From assembly GCA_003220675.1 (NCBI GenBank), contig QHTD01000060.1:1-35528 (forward strand): a stretch of 35,528 bases of DNA. Direction: 5' to 3'. The DNA is from Candidatus Rokuibacteriota bacterium. GTDB lineage: Bacteria > Methylomirabilota > Methylomirabilia > Rokubacteriales > CSP1-6. This document shows positions 7,438 to 13,710 of this stretch, in pieces. Within the stretch, counting starts at the first letter, position 1. Each line of letters opens with the position of its first letter. The position numbers were made by a program, and so were the translations under genes. The notes under the pieces are model-generated. The model saw only the letters and a list, made by a program, of their open reading frames with translations, was not told the DNA's origin and did not search any database.

Positions 7438-8373
7438 TCAGCTCAGCGCCTCGAGCGGGAGCCCGCGCTCCCGCCACCCCTCGAGCCCGCCCAGGAGCGG
7501 GCGGACGCGCGTCACGCCGTTACCGCGGAGCTTCATCGCCACACGGGCGCTCGTGGCCTCGTTCGGTCAGGTGCAGTAGAGGACGATGTCGTGGTCGCGC
7601 GGGATCTCCCGATGGCGCTCCTCGATCTCCTCCGCGGTGATCCGGAGCGCGCCGGGGATCGTGTACGGGTCCGCCTCGACGTCGAGCGCCGCGCGCAGGT
7701 CGACCACGACCAGGGGCTCGCCCGCGTCGAGCTTCTGCTTCAGCGTGTCGGGGCTGATCCGCGCGACGCGCAGCCGGCGGCTGACGCGCTGGCGCTGGAT
7801 GAACTTGAGCGCCACGTAGCCTACGACGACGACGATCACCGTGGCGACGAGCCAGGCGCCGAGGCGCTCGGCCCGGCCCACCACGGGCTCGAGTGCCTCG
7901 CCGGCGAGGTAGCCCACGCCCGACCAGATCCCTGTCCAGAGCAGCGCCCCCGCGCCACCGTAGAGCACGAAGCGCGCAACGCCCACGCCGAAGATCCCGG
8001 CGAGCGGCGGCGCCACGGTGCTGAGCCCGGGGACGAACTTCGCGATCAGGAGCGAGCGCGTGCCGTGGCGCGCGAAGAGGTTCTCCGTGCGCCGGACGCA
8101 CGAGTCGGGCTCGAGCGAGAGCCTGCAGAGGAGCGCGAGCACGCGGCTTCCGCGCTGGCGCCCGAGGTAGTACCAGATCAGGTCGGCCAGGAGCGAGGCG
8201 ACCGTTGCGATCACGAGCGCGAGCAGGAGATTGATGCGCCCCGTCCCCGCGAGCGCGCCCACGGCGAGCAGCGTCGGCACCGCGGGGATCGGCAGGCCCA
8301 CCTGCTCGGCGAAGACGAAGCCAAATAGCACGAGGTAGCCATACTCCGTAAGGAACTGGAGCGTATCGTGCAT
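7438..8373 (-). CDS. DedA-family membrane protein fused to a rhodanese domain; in-frame UGA, possible selenoprotein
   Basis: The ORF track stops at 7567 after 268 residues, ending REIPRDHDIVLYCT. The stop is a UGA, and the same frame then reads PNEATSARVAMKLRGNGV and VRPLLGGLEGWRERGLPLEALS to a second UGA at 7438. That is exactly the rest of a rhodanese domain, and relatives of this fusion are expected to read YC-T-C-PNEA, so the UGA stands at the second cysteine. The full product would be 311 residues with residue 269 as selenocysteine. Residues about 1-190 are a DedA/VTT membrane domain (FAEQVGLPIPAVPTLLAVGAL; KFVPGLSTVAPPLAGIFG). The cytosolic rhodanese domain starts near residue 200. A short hairpin follows the UGA. 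Plain truncation or a sequencing error remains possible; no sel genes are in this window. Confidence 0.7.
7538..7569 (-). promoter_or_regulatory. Candidate recoding site: UGA codon plus SECIS-like stem-loop
   Basis: On the minus strand the UGA (7569-7567) is followed after 9 nt by GCCAC (7557-7553), a 10-nt loop beginning GAG, and GTGGC (7542-7538). Bacterial SECIS elements are stem-loops immediately 3' of the UGA inside the coding sequence with guanines at the start of the apical loop. Geometry is compatible, but the stem is only 5 bp and such hairpins are common in GC-rich DNA. Confidence 0.4.
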
Positions 8374-8426
8374 GGCCTTCTGATGGCGGCGCGCCGCTCC
8401 AGGATTCGCGCGCCCGTCCGGGAATG

Positions 8427-8885
8427 TCAGGTGCCGCGCGGCTCCTCGACCTGTCGGACGCGCCGCGAGAGCGTCACGAGGATCTTTTCGGTGAGCCCCG
8501 GGACCTCCTTGAGGAGGCGCCAGAAGTGGGTGCGGTCGATGACGAGAAGCCGCAGGTCAGTCTCCGCCTTCACGGTCGCCGAGCGGGGCTCGCCGTCGAG
8601 CAGGCTCATCTCGCCGAAGAACGCGCCGGGCTGCATGCGGTGCCGCTTCTGGGGAGAGAGCGTCACGAGCGCCGTGCCGTCGATGATGACGAAGAACTCG
8701 TCGCCCGGCTCGCCCGCACGGGTGAGGACGGTGCGCTCCGGCACCTCCACGACTGTGGAGATGTCGGCCACGGCGCGGAGCTGGCGCAGGCTGCAGTCTT
8801 CGAAGAGCGGAACGCGCTCGAGGTGCGTGATTTTCTCGTCACGGGCGACGTGGAACGCGTTGAACATCTTTCCGATGAGCTCCAT
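8427..8885 (-). CDS. Cyclic nucleotide-binding domain protein (CRP-like sensor without DNA-binding domain)
   Basis: 152 residues from MELIGKMFNAF; a GTG one codon upstream is an alternative start. One cNMP-binding beta-roll covers most of the protein: LFEDCSLRQLRAVADI, then RTVLTRAGEPGDEFFVIIDGTALV, and the phosphate-binding cassette FFGEMSLLDGEPRSATVKA with the usual Glu and Arg. The C-terminal helix carries RVRQVEEP. There is no helix-turn-helix, so it is not a transcription factor by itself; it may regulate a partner allosterically. A GAAGGGAAG sequence lies upstream. The neighbouring DedA-rhodanese gene is in the same orientation 53 bp downstream, but no functional link is evident. Confidence 0.85.
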   Translation of the reverse strand: MELIGKMFNAFHVARDEKITHLERVPLFEDCSLRQLRAVADISTVVEVPERTVLTRAGEPGDEFFVIIDGTALVTLSPQKRHRMQPGAFFGEMSLLDGEPRSATVKAETDLRLLVIDRTHFWRLLKEVPGLTEKILVTLSRRVRQVEEPRGT

Positions 8886-8940
8886 CACGCTTCCCTTCGC
8901 TCTGCACGGCCCACGTTAGCCGCAGGTCTCGGTGGCCATC

Positions 8941-9315
8941 TCAAAACCCCCGCAGGCGCTCGAGCTCCCGACGCTCGCGCTTGGTCGGCCGGCCAGCACC
9001 CGGCGGTCGCCACGGCGGCGGCGCCCGGCGCGTGCGCGGCGGCGCCGGGGGTGTCAGGTCCTCGTAGAGGGCGCGCGCGACCGGCGCGGGCCCGCGCGTG
9101 TCGGCGAGCGCCTGCACCTTCAGGATCCGCTTGTCCCCGCCCTGCGTGAGACGGAGCAGGTCGCCCACCCGCACGAGCCTGGCCGGTTTCGCCGCACCGT
9201 CGTTGACGTCCACCTTGCCGCCGGCGCACGCCGCGGCGGCGAGGCTCCGCGTCTTGAAGAAGCGCGCCGCCCAGAGCCACTTGTCCACGCGGAGCGAATC
9301 CGGCGAATCCGTCAC
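8941..9315 (-). CDS. hslR: S4-domain RNA-binding protein, Hsp15/HslR-like
   Basis: About 124 residues with an N-terminal S4 domain: LRVDKWLWAARFFKTRSLAAAACAGGKVDVNDGAAKPARLVRVGDLL. This is the Hsp15 pattern; that protein binds stalled 50S subunits carrying peptidyl-tRNA. The C-terminal third is basic and proline-rich (RRAPPPWRPPGAGRPTKRERRELERLRGF), as in many S4 heat-shock proteins. The start is ambiguous: GTG at 9315 is used here, while the track uses TTG at 9321; neither has a strong ribosome-binding site. It is divergent from the DUF3047 gene with only about 25 bp between starts, so promoters must overlap the coding regions. Confidence 0.85.
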   Translation of the reverse strand: MTDSPDSLRVDKWLWAARFFKTRSLAAAACAGGKVDVNDGAAKPARLVRVGDLLRLTQGGDKRILKVQALADTRGPAPVARALYEDLTPPAPPRTRRAPPPWRPPGAGRPTKRERRELERLRGF

Positions 9316-9340
9316 GCCCAAACGGTATCATAGCCCTGCC

Positions 9341-10036
9341 ATGACCCCGGATACGTCAACGAGGGTCGCCCCGGCCGTGTGCCTGGCCCTGGCGCTCCTC
9401 CTCGTCGTCTCGGCGTGGGCGGCCGACGTGGTCATCGTCGAGGACTGGACGAAGCCCAAGCTCGGCGCCAAAGGCATCCCCGACGGCTGGAAGAGCGGCC
9501 AGATGTGGGGCCTCCCGAAACACGACTTCACGATCGTAGAGAACGAGGGGCACCGCGCGCTCCACCTCCGGAGCGAGGGCGACAGCTCGATGATCACCAA
9601 GGAGCTGGACGGGGCGGTCAACCTCAAGTCGACGCCGGTCCTCGAGTGGCGCTGGATGGCGGTCACGCTCCCGAAGGGCGCCGACGCGCGCAGCAGACAG
9701 ACCGACGACCAGGCGGCACAGCTCTACGTGGTGTGGCCACGCTTCCCCCAGGAGTTCCGCTCGCGGATCATCGGGTACATCTGGGACACGCAGGCACCCG
9801 AGGGCCTCGTCGTGAAGAGCCAGAAGGCACTCACGGTCACCTACATCGTCGTGCGCTCCGGCCCAGCCGAGCTCGGGAAGTGGCTCACCGAGCGGCGGAA
9901 CGTCGTCGAGGACTACAAAAAGCTCTACGGCGAGCCGCCGGACAAGCCCGGTGCCCTCTCGATCGCGATCGACTCCGACGACACGAACTCCTCGGCCGAG
10001 TCCTTCTTCGGGCCGATCGTCTTCACGAAGCCGTGA
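9341..10036 (+). CDS. DUF3047 domain protein with signal peptide
   Basis: 231 residues starting MTPDTSTRVAPAVCLALALLLVVSAWAA, a Sec signal peptide. The mature part contains VVIVEDWTKPKLGAKGIPDGWK, then the duplicated-looking beta-rich body with LEWRWMAVTLPKGADARSRQTDDQAAQLYVVW and IGYIWDTQAPEG, ending AIDSDDTNSSAESFFGPIVF. These are the conserved blocks of DUF3047, an uncharacterised periplasmic family. The start ATG at 9341 was preferred over the upstream in-frame extension, which overlaps the divergent hslR gene. Its stop overlaps the start of the ferritin-like gene (GTGA), so the two are probably co-translated. Confidence 0.85.
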   Translation: MTPDTSTRVAPAVCLALALLLVVSAWAADVVIVEDWTKPKLGAKGIPDGWKSGQMWGLPKHDFTIVENEGHRALHLRSEGDSSMITKELDGAVNLKSTPVLEWRWMAVTLPKGADARSRQTDDQAAQLYVVWPRFPQEFRSRIIGYIWDTQAPEGLVVKSQKALTVTYIVVRSGPAELGKWLTERRNVVEDYKKLYGEPPDKPGALSIAIDSDDTNSSAESFFGPIVFTKP

Positions 10037-10686
10037 CGGCTGCGCGCGACTTCGTGCGGGAGCTCGCCCACGAGAACGCGACCTTCTGGCGCGGCCGCGA
10101 CGTGCGCCTCGACCCCGAGGCGCCGCCCGTCGTGAGGCGCGAGCAGATCCGCTACCGCATGCGCCAGGGCGTCTACAACGAGCTGCGCTCCGTCGAGCTG
10201 ATCGCCGCGTGGATCCCGTACGTGCCCGAGCGCGAAATCCGCGAGCTCCTGCCGGGTCAGCTCGACGACGAGCAGCGCCATTACCAATTATTGCGGACGC
10301 GCCTTTTCGGGCTCGGCGAGGACCCGGACGCCTACCGTCCCCTGCCCGAGTGGCAGGCGCTCTTCGACTGGCTCGTCGCCTGCCGGACCCGGCCGACGCT
10401 CGAGAAGCTCGCCATGTTCCAGTTCGCCGGCGAGACTCAGTCGTGCGAGGGGTTCGAGGCGCTGATCGAGCTGGCGCAGGACGTCGATCCCGAAACCGCG
10501 GAGCTCTATCGCACGCAGATTCTTCCGGACGAGTACCGCCACGCGGCGATCGGCCGCAAGGCGCTCTCGCTGCTCGCCGACACTCCCGCGGCGCAGGAGC
10601 GGGCGCGCGCGGCGTGCCGGGAGATGAACGAGAAGATCTTCGCCGCCTACCGCGCCCACCGCGCCCGCGTCGACCGCGGCGCATGA
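10033..10686 (+). CDS. Ferritin-like / haem-oxygenase-like diiron protein
   Basis: 217 residues from the GTG overlapping the DUF3047 stop. The sequence is all-helical with spaced carboxylate and histidine ligands suited to a diiron site: ELRSVELIAAW, DDEQRHYQLLRTRLFG, FQFAGETQSCEGFEAL and LPDEYRHAAIGRKAL. Two E-x-x-R-H-type motifs in a four-helix arrangement point to the ferritin-like superfamily. I do not recognise a named enzyme; an oxidase, oxygenase or iron-handling role is possible. The long upstream reading frame in the ORF track is the shadow of DUF3047. The IS110 element inserted 70 bp beyond its stop without damaging it. Confidence 0.75.
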   Translation: MTAARDFVRELAHENATFWRGRDVRLDPEAPPVVRREQIRYRMRQGVYNELRSVELIAAWIPYVPEREIRELLPGQLDDEQRHYQLLRTRLFGLGEDPDAYRPLPEWQALFDWLVACRTRPTLEKLAMFQFAGETQSCEGFEALIELAQDVDPETAELYRTQILPDEYRHAAIGRKALSLLADTPAAQERARAACREMNEKIFAAYRAHRARVDRGA

Positions 10687-10728
10687 GAGCGGATCACCTC
10701 GCAGCGTGTCGGAATAACGGCAGTTCGA

Positions 10729-10747
10729 GCGCGGGCTTCGCCCGCGC
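10729..10747. repeat. Hairpin A, left remnant of the composite repeat split by the IS110 element
   Basis: gcgcggg-cttcg-cccgcgc forms a 7-bp stem with the same pentaloop as hairpin A in cobT (4554-4572). It is flanked by cgagc- and -aat like that copy. The matching hairpin B lies on the other side of the element at 12306. Confidence 0.85.
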
Positions 10748-10831
10748 AATCGATCCTTATACTGCATCCGTCGCGAGTCGTAGGTCAGGAGAGAGGAGAC
10801 TCGCCTGTCGAGGGGAGAAGCAGGAAGAGGA

Positions 10832-11000
10832 GACGCGGCGGCCGAGCATGGCGGCCAAGGGCTTGCTGACCAGAGGACCAAAACGATCGGAGCCCCCGGA
10901 GGCTCACCCCCAGAGTGTCCCGGTCGGCAAGAGAACGGCACTGAAGGTTCAAGAGAAAGTGGCCCCCCGGAGGGCCGGTATAAGGGCAACCTGCCGTTCC
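10832..11000 (+). ncRNA. IS110 bridge RNA with target-binding and donor-binding loops
   Basis: Target loop: an outer 10-bp stem (10862-10871 with 10922-10931, one G-U) and GGAC/GTCC enclose an internal loop carrying left guide CGATC (10884-10888) and right guide CCCCCAG (10907-10913), separated by hairpin GAGCC/GGCTC (10890-10905). Donor loop: stem GAACGGCA/TGCCGTTC (10933-10940 with 10992-10999) and GGTT/AACC enclose left guide AGAGAAAGT (10952-10960) and right guide GTATAAG (10978-10984), separated by hairpin GGCCC/GGGCC (10961-10976). The guides match the occupied target (CGATC-CT and CT-GGGGG) and the element ends (AGAGAAAGT-CT and CT-TATAC). The 5' end is approximate. This is the RNA architecture known for IS621; the base matches are seen directly. 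Confidence 0.9.
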
Positions 11001-11042
11001 CGCTCCGCGGCCGCGAGCGCGGTGCCCGAAGGAGGCGGACCA

Positions 11043-12275
11043 GTGCGCTACCACCTCGGAGTCGATTGGGCGGATCAGACGCATGCGGTCTGGGTCGTGG
11101 ATGAGCGCGGGACCAAGATCACCGCGCGCACGGTGCCGCACACGGCGGAGGGGTTGAGCGAGTGGGGCCGGGAGCTGGACGAGTGGCGGGCGCACGGGAT
11201 CGAGCTGTGGGCGGCGATTGAGCGGCCCGAGGGCCGGGTGGTGGATTTCCTGCTCGACCATGGCATCGTGGTCTATCCCGTGAACCCCAAGGCGCTGGAC
11301 CGGGCCCGGGATCGGTTTCGGCAGAGTGGAGCGAAGGATGATCCGTTCGACGCCCGGGTGCTGGCCGACTTCCTCCGCACGGATCATGCCCACCTCCGGC
11401 CCTTGCGGCCGAGCTCGGAGGCGGCCCAAGAGCTGAAACTCCTCACGGAGGACTACCAGCGGCAAGTCCGGCAGCAGACGCGCCTAGTCAACCAGCTCAC
11501 GATCACCCTCAAGGCGTACTATCCGCGGGCCCTCGAGGTGGCGGAGTTGACGACGGGGTTGGCGCAGGCGTTCCTGCAGGCGTACCCGACGCCGGCGGCC
11601 GTGGCGGCGCTCACCGAACGTCAGTGGCAGCGGTGGGCCCGCGCGCATCGCCTGAGCGCGACCCGGACCCGGGAGCTCTGGGAGGTCCTCCAGCGACCGC
11701 AGCTGCCCGTGCCCGCCCACGTCGTGCGAGCCAAGGCCCGGTTGATGCGAAGCCTCGTGGCGCAGCTGACGCCGGTCGTAGCGGCCGTCGGGGAGTACCG
11801 GGAGGCGATCGAGGATTTTTTCGCCCGTATGTCGACCGCGCAGTGGATTCGGACGCTGCCGATCGGTGACCACGGCATCACGGCCCCGACGCTCTGGGCC
11901 CGCTTGGGCGACGCCCCCGGGCGATGGGAGGCGTTTCGGCATCTCCAGGCCCAGGCTGGAGCCGTGCCGGTGACCAAGCGGAGCGGGAAGCAGCAGCGGG
12001 TCGTGCACTTCCGCGTCGCCTGCGACAAGGCGTTGCGGTACGTGGTCGATCAGGTCGCGTTCCTCTCGCTCCGGTCGTGTGAGTGGGCCCGGGCGTACTA
12101 CGACCAGCAGCGGGGGCGGGGGCATTCTCATCGCCGGGCACTCCGGGCGTTGGGCGCGAAGTGGCTGAAGATCATCTTCGTCATGTGGCAACGCCACGCA
12201 TCCTACGACGAGCCGTACCACCTCGCGACGATGGCGCGGCAGCAGCTGCGGCAGCCGCAGACAAAAATCGCTTGA
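11043..12275 (+). CDS. IS110-family transposase (DEDD serine recombinase)
   Basis: 410 residues from a GTG preceded by AAGGAGG at 7-nt spacing. The 774-residue ORF of the track wrongly adds the bridge-RNA region and part of the ferritin-like gene. The N-terminal RuvC-like DEDD domain has Asp8 in LGVDWAD, Glu60 in AAIERPEG, and Asp100/Asp103 in KDDPFDARVLAD. The middle is helical with a basic coiled region (DYQRQVRQQTRLVNQL). The C-terminal Transposase_20 (IS116/IS110) domain has IRTLPIGDHGITAPTLWARLGD and GAVPVTKRSGK, which carries the catalytic serine. Full length with no frameshift. It should act with the adjacent bridge RNA to recombine donor and target at CT cores. Confidence 0.95.
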   Translation: MRYHLGVDWADQTHAVWVVDERGTKITARTVPHTAEGLSEWGRELDEWRAHGIELWAAIERPEGRVVDFLLDHGIVVYPVNPKALDRARDRFRQSGAKDDPFDARVLADFLRTDHAHLRPLRPSSEAAQELKLLTEDYQRQVRQQTRLVNQLTITLKAYYPRALEVAELTTGLAQAFLQAYPTPAAVAALTERQWQRWARAHRLSATRTRELWEVLQRPQLPVPAHVVRAKARLMRSLVAQLTPVVAAVGEYREAIEDFFARMSTAQWIRTLPIGDHGITAPTLWARLGDAPGRWEAFRHLQAQAGAVPVTKRSGKQQRVVHFRVACDKALRYVVDQVAFLSLRSCEWARAYYDQQRGRGHSHRRALRALGAKWLKIIFVMWQRHASYDEPYHLATMARQQLRQPQTKIA

Positions 12276-12305
12276 TATGGACCAGAGAAAGTCTGGGGGG
12301 AGGAG

Positions 12306-12333
12306 TCGGAAGGGGGGCGAAGCCCCCCTCCGA
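12306..12333. repeat. Hairpin B, right remnant of the composite repeat split by the IS110 element
   Basis: tcggaagggggg (12306-12317) pairs with cccccctccga (12323-12333) with one bulged A. It is nearly identical to the hairpin at 7409-7436, including the following gagtcag. It lies just before the stop codon of the convergent DUF2059-like gene and may also end transcription there. Confidence 0.85.
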
Positions 12334-12338
12334 GTCAG

Positions 12339-13205
12339 TTATCGGCTGTCGCCGACGGTTTGCGGTAGGAGGGTGACGAGCTCGACCGCTGCGAGCTCGG
12401 CGGCCATGCCTACCGCGTCCACGACGGCGCGGTTCATGGCCTCCACGAACCAGCGCCCCGCGCTCGACTCGACCCACCGCGCGTAGGCCGCCAGCTCGTC
12501 GTCGTCGAGCCCGCGATAGGCGACCAGCATGTTCACGAGGTAGGCGCGCCTGATCTCCGGGAAAGCCGCAAACCGCGTGAGGGTGATCCGCTGCTCGAGC
12601 CGCCCGGGCCCGAGCCGCGCGTGGACCGGCAGGATCCAGTCCGCGGCGCGCGCCAGGCTCCGGACCAGGGCCATGGTGATGTCGAGCGCGGCCTCGGAGG
12701 CGCCGCCCGCCTCGTCGAGCCGCTCGATCAGAGGTAGCCGCTCGGCCGAGGGCTGGCCCATCGTGACGGGCCGGCCGCCGTCTGCCAAGACATCGAGGTC
12801 GGCGGCGACTATCCGACGTCCGAGGGGCGAGCGGTACCAGGCGAGCGCCGCCGCCACCGTCGAGGAGTTCACCGCGCTCCCGAAGGCTAGGCGAGTGCGG
12901 GCGTAGAGCATCTCAGGCCCCAGGTACCGCGCGACCACCCGGTCCACCGTAGCGTGCTCTTGCTCGGTCATCCCAGGATGGTGGAGTTGGGCCCGGAGCC
13001 CGGCGGCGAGAGTCACGAGCCTCTCCTTCAGGCCGGACAGCTCGAGGAGCTCGTCGACAGCGGCAGCGGTGATTTCAGAGGGACGTTCGACGGGAGAAGC
13101 CGGCCCGGATTCCGCGTCGCTGCCAGGAATCGCAGCGTGTGAGGCGTAGGGCCCCCACACGAGCGTTACTGCGAGCACGGAACAAAGCGTGTAGCCGCGG
13201 ACCAA
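12339..13205 (-). CDS. Secreted protein, DUF2059-like
   Basis: 288 residues starting at a TTG preceded by AAGGAGG at 7-nt spacing, giving the signal peptide MVRGYTLCSVLAVTLVWGPYASHAA. The mature protein is helical, with AAAVDELLELSGLKERLVTLAAGLRAQL followed by AALAWYRSPLGRRIVAADLD and, in a second unit, ELAAYARWVESSAGRWFVEAMNRAV. The repeated pattern of a helix ending YRSPLGRRI or VESSAGRWF resembles the DUF2059 fold, apparently in two copies. Function unknown; the signal peptide suggests the periplasm. Family assignment is by eye and moderate. Its 3' end abuts the palindromic hairpin right of the IS110 element. Confidence 0.65.
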   Translation of the reverse strand: MVRGYTLCSVLAVTLVWGPYASHAAIPGSDAESGPASPVERPSEITAAAVDELLELSGLKERLVTLAAGLRAQLHHPGMTEQEHATVDRVVARYLGPEMLYARTRLAFGSAVNSSTVAAALAWYRSPLGRRIVAADLDVLADGGRPVTMGQPSAERLPLIERLDEAGGASEAALDITMALVRSLARAADWILPVHARLGPGRLEQRITLTRFAAFPEIRRAYLVNMLVAYRGLDDDELAAYARWVESSAGRWFVEAMNRAVVDAVGMAAELAAVELVTLLPQTVGDSR

Positions 13206-13218
13206 TCACTGCCTCCTT

Positions 13219-13240
13219 CAAGGGGTGCCTCAGGCACCCC
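13219..13240. repeat. Short inverted repeat upstream of the DUF2059-like gene
   Basis: aggggtgcctcaggcacccct is a self-complementary hairpin immediately before the ribosome-binding site of the minus-strand gene at 12339-13205. It may be an operator or a transcript hairpin; nothing further supports a role. The rest of the 234-bp gap to 13440 shows no gene. Confidence 0.5.
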
Positions 13241-13439
13241 TCGCCGGAGAGTGCATAAGCGATGCCTCAGGGGGTTGGGCCTGTTCAGTCAGGTACTTAC
13301 GTGACGTCAACAGTGCCAGGCTGGCCAGAAACGAGCCAGGCTGAAACCGAATCACCCACACCGACGGCTTACCTCTTCAGAATCTAAGGGCACTTGGCTT
13401 TTGGCGTTCCTATTGCGCCGCAGGAGGAGGGTTCAAGCG

Positions 13440-13694
13440 ATGAGTCAACTGACTGCGGAGGAGCGTCGTCGGAGCTTCGAGCATCGCCTGGCGGCCGGGC
13501 TGGGTAGCCAGCGGCCACGGTCGATCATGATCGAGGAGTTCGCGGGCCGTCAGCGCGTCTGGCCGCGCACCGCCAGGTTCGGGGCGCTGGTCGCCCTCGC
13601 CGTCGCGGGGGCGCTACTCATGGCGCAGACGGCGCGCGTCGTCTCGCTCCAAGGCGCGCCCGCGTTGATCGAGAGGTTCCTGCCGCGCGTCTGA
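13440..13694 (+). CDS. Small single-pass membrane protein of unknown function
   Basis: 84 residues, MSQLTAEERRRSFEHRLAAGLG at the N-terminus, preceded by CAGGAGGAGG 7-8 nt upstream of the ATG. A charged N-terminal half (about residues 1-48) is followed by one hydrophobic segment RFGALVALAVAGALLMAQTA and a short tail ending FLPRV. I do not recognise a family. The clean ribosome-binding site and membrane segment support a real gene. It is convergent with ggt, whose stop lies 16 bp away, and divergent from the DUF2059-like gene, so it is probably transcribed on its own. Confidence 0.65.
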   Translation: MSQLTAEERRRSFEHRLAAGLGSQRPRSIMIEEFAGRQRVWPRTARFGALVALAVAGALLMAQTARVVSLQGAPALIERFLPRV

Positions 13695-13710
13695 CGCGTC
13701 GGCGACCCGT

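Larger units (their letters stand above)
10756..12294 (+). mobile_element. Complete IS110-family insertion element with defined CT cores
   Basis: The element is bounded by a CT dinucleotide at 10756-10757 and another at 12293-12294; one core belongs to the target, giving a unit of about 1537 bp. Boundaries come from two independent lines: the flanks rebuild a composite palindromic repeat also seen in cobT, and the internal bridge RNA donor guides match exactly the sequences next to these cores (AGAGAAAGT before the right core, TATAC after the left core). There are no long terminal inverted repeats, as expected for IS110. The long non-coding end lies upstream of the transposase, the IS110/IS621 arrangement as opposed to IS1111. 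Everything needed for activity appears intact. Confidence 0.92.

Noticed and set aside
9951-11042. 774-residue ORF implying a long N-terminal extension of the IS110 transposase
   Set aside because: The extension runs through the ferritin-like gene in another frame and the bridge RNA; the GTG at 11043 has a good ribosome-binding site and gives the normal IS110 length.
13206-13439. Possible extra gene in the gap between the DUF2059-like and small membrane protein genes
   Set aside because: Only a short inverted repeat and loosely repeated ccaggctgg words; no frame with a plausible start and ribosome-binding site.
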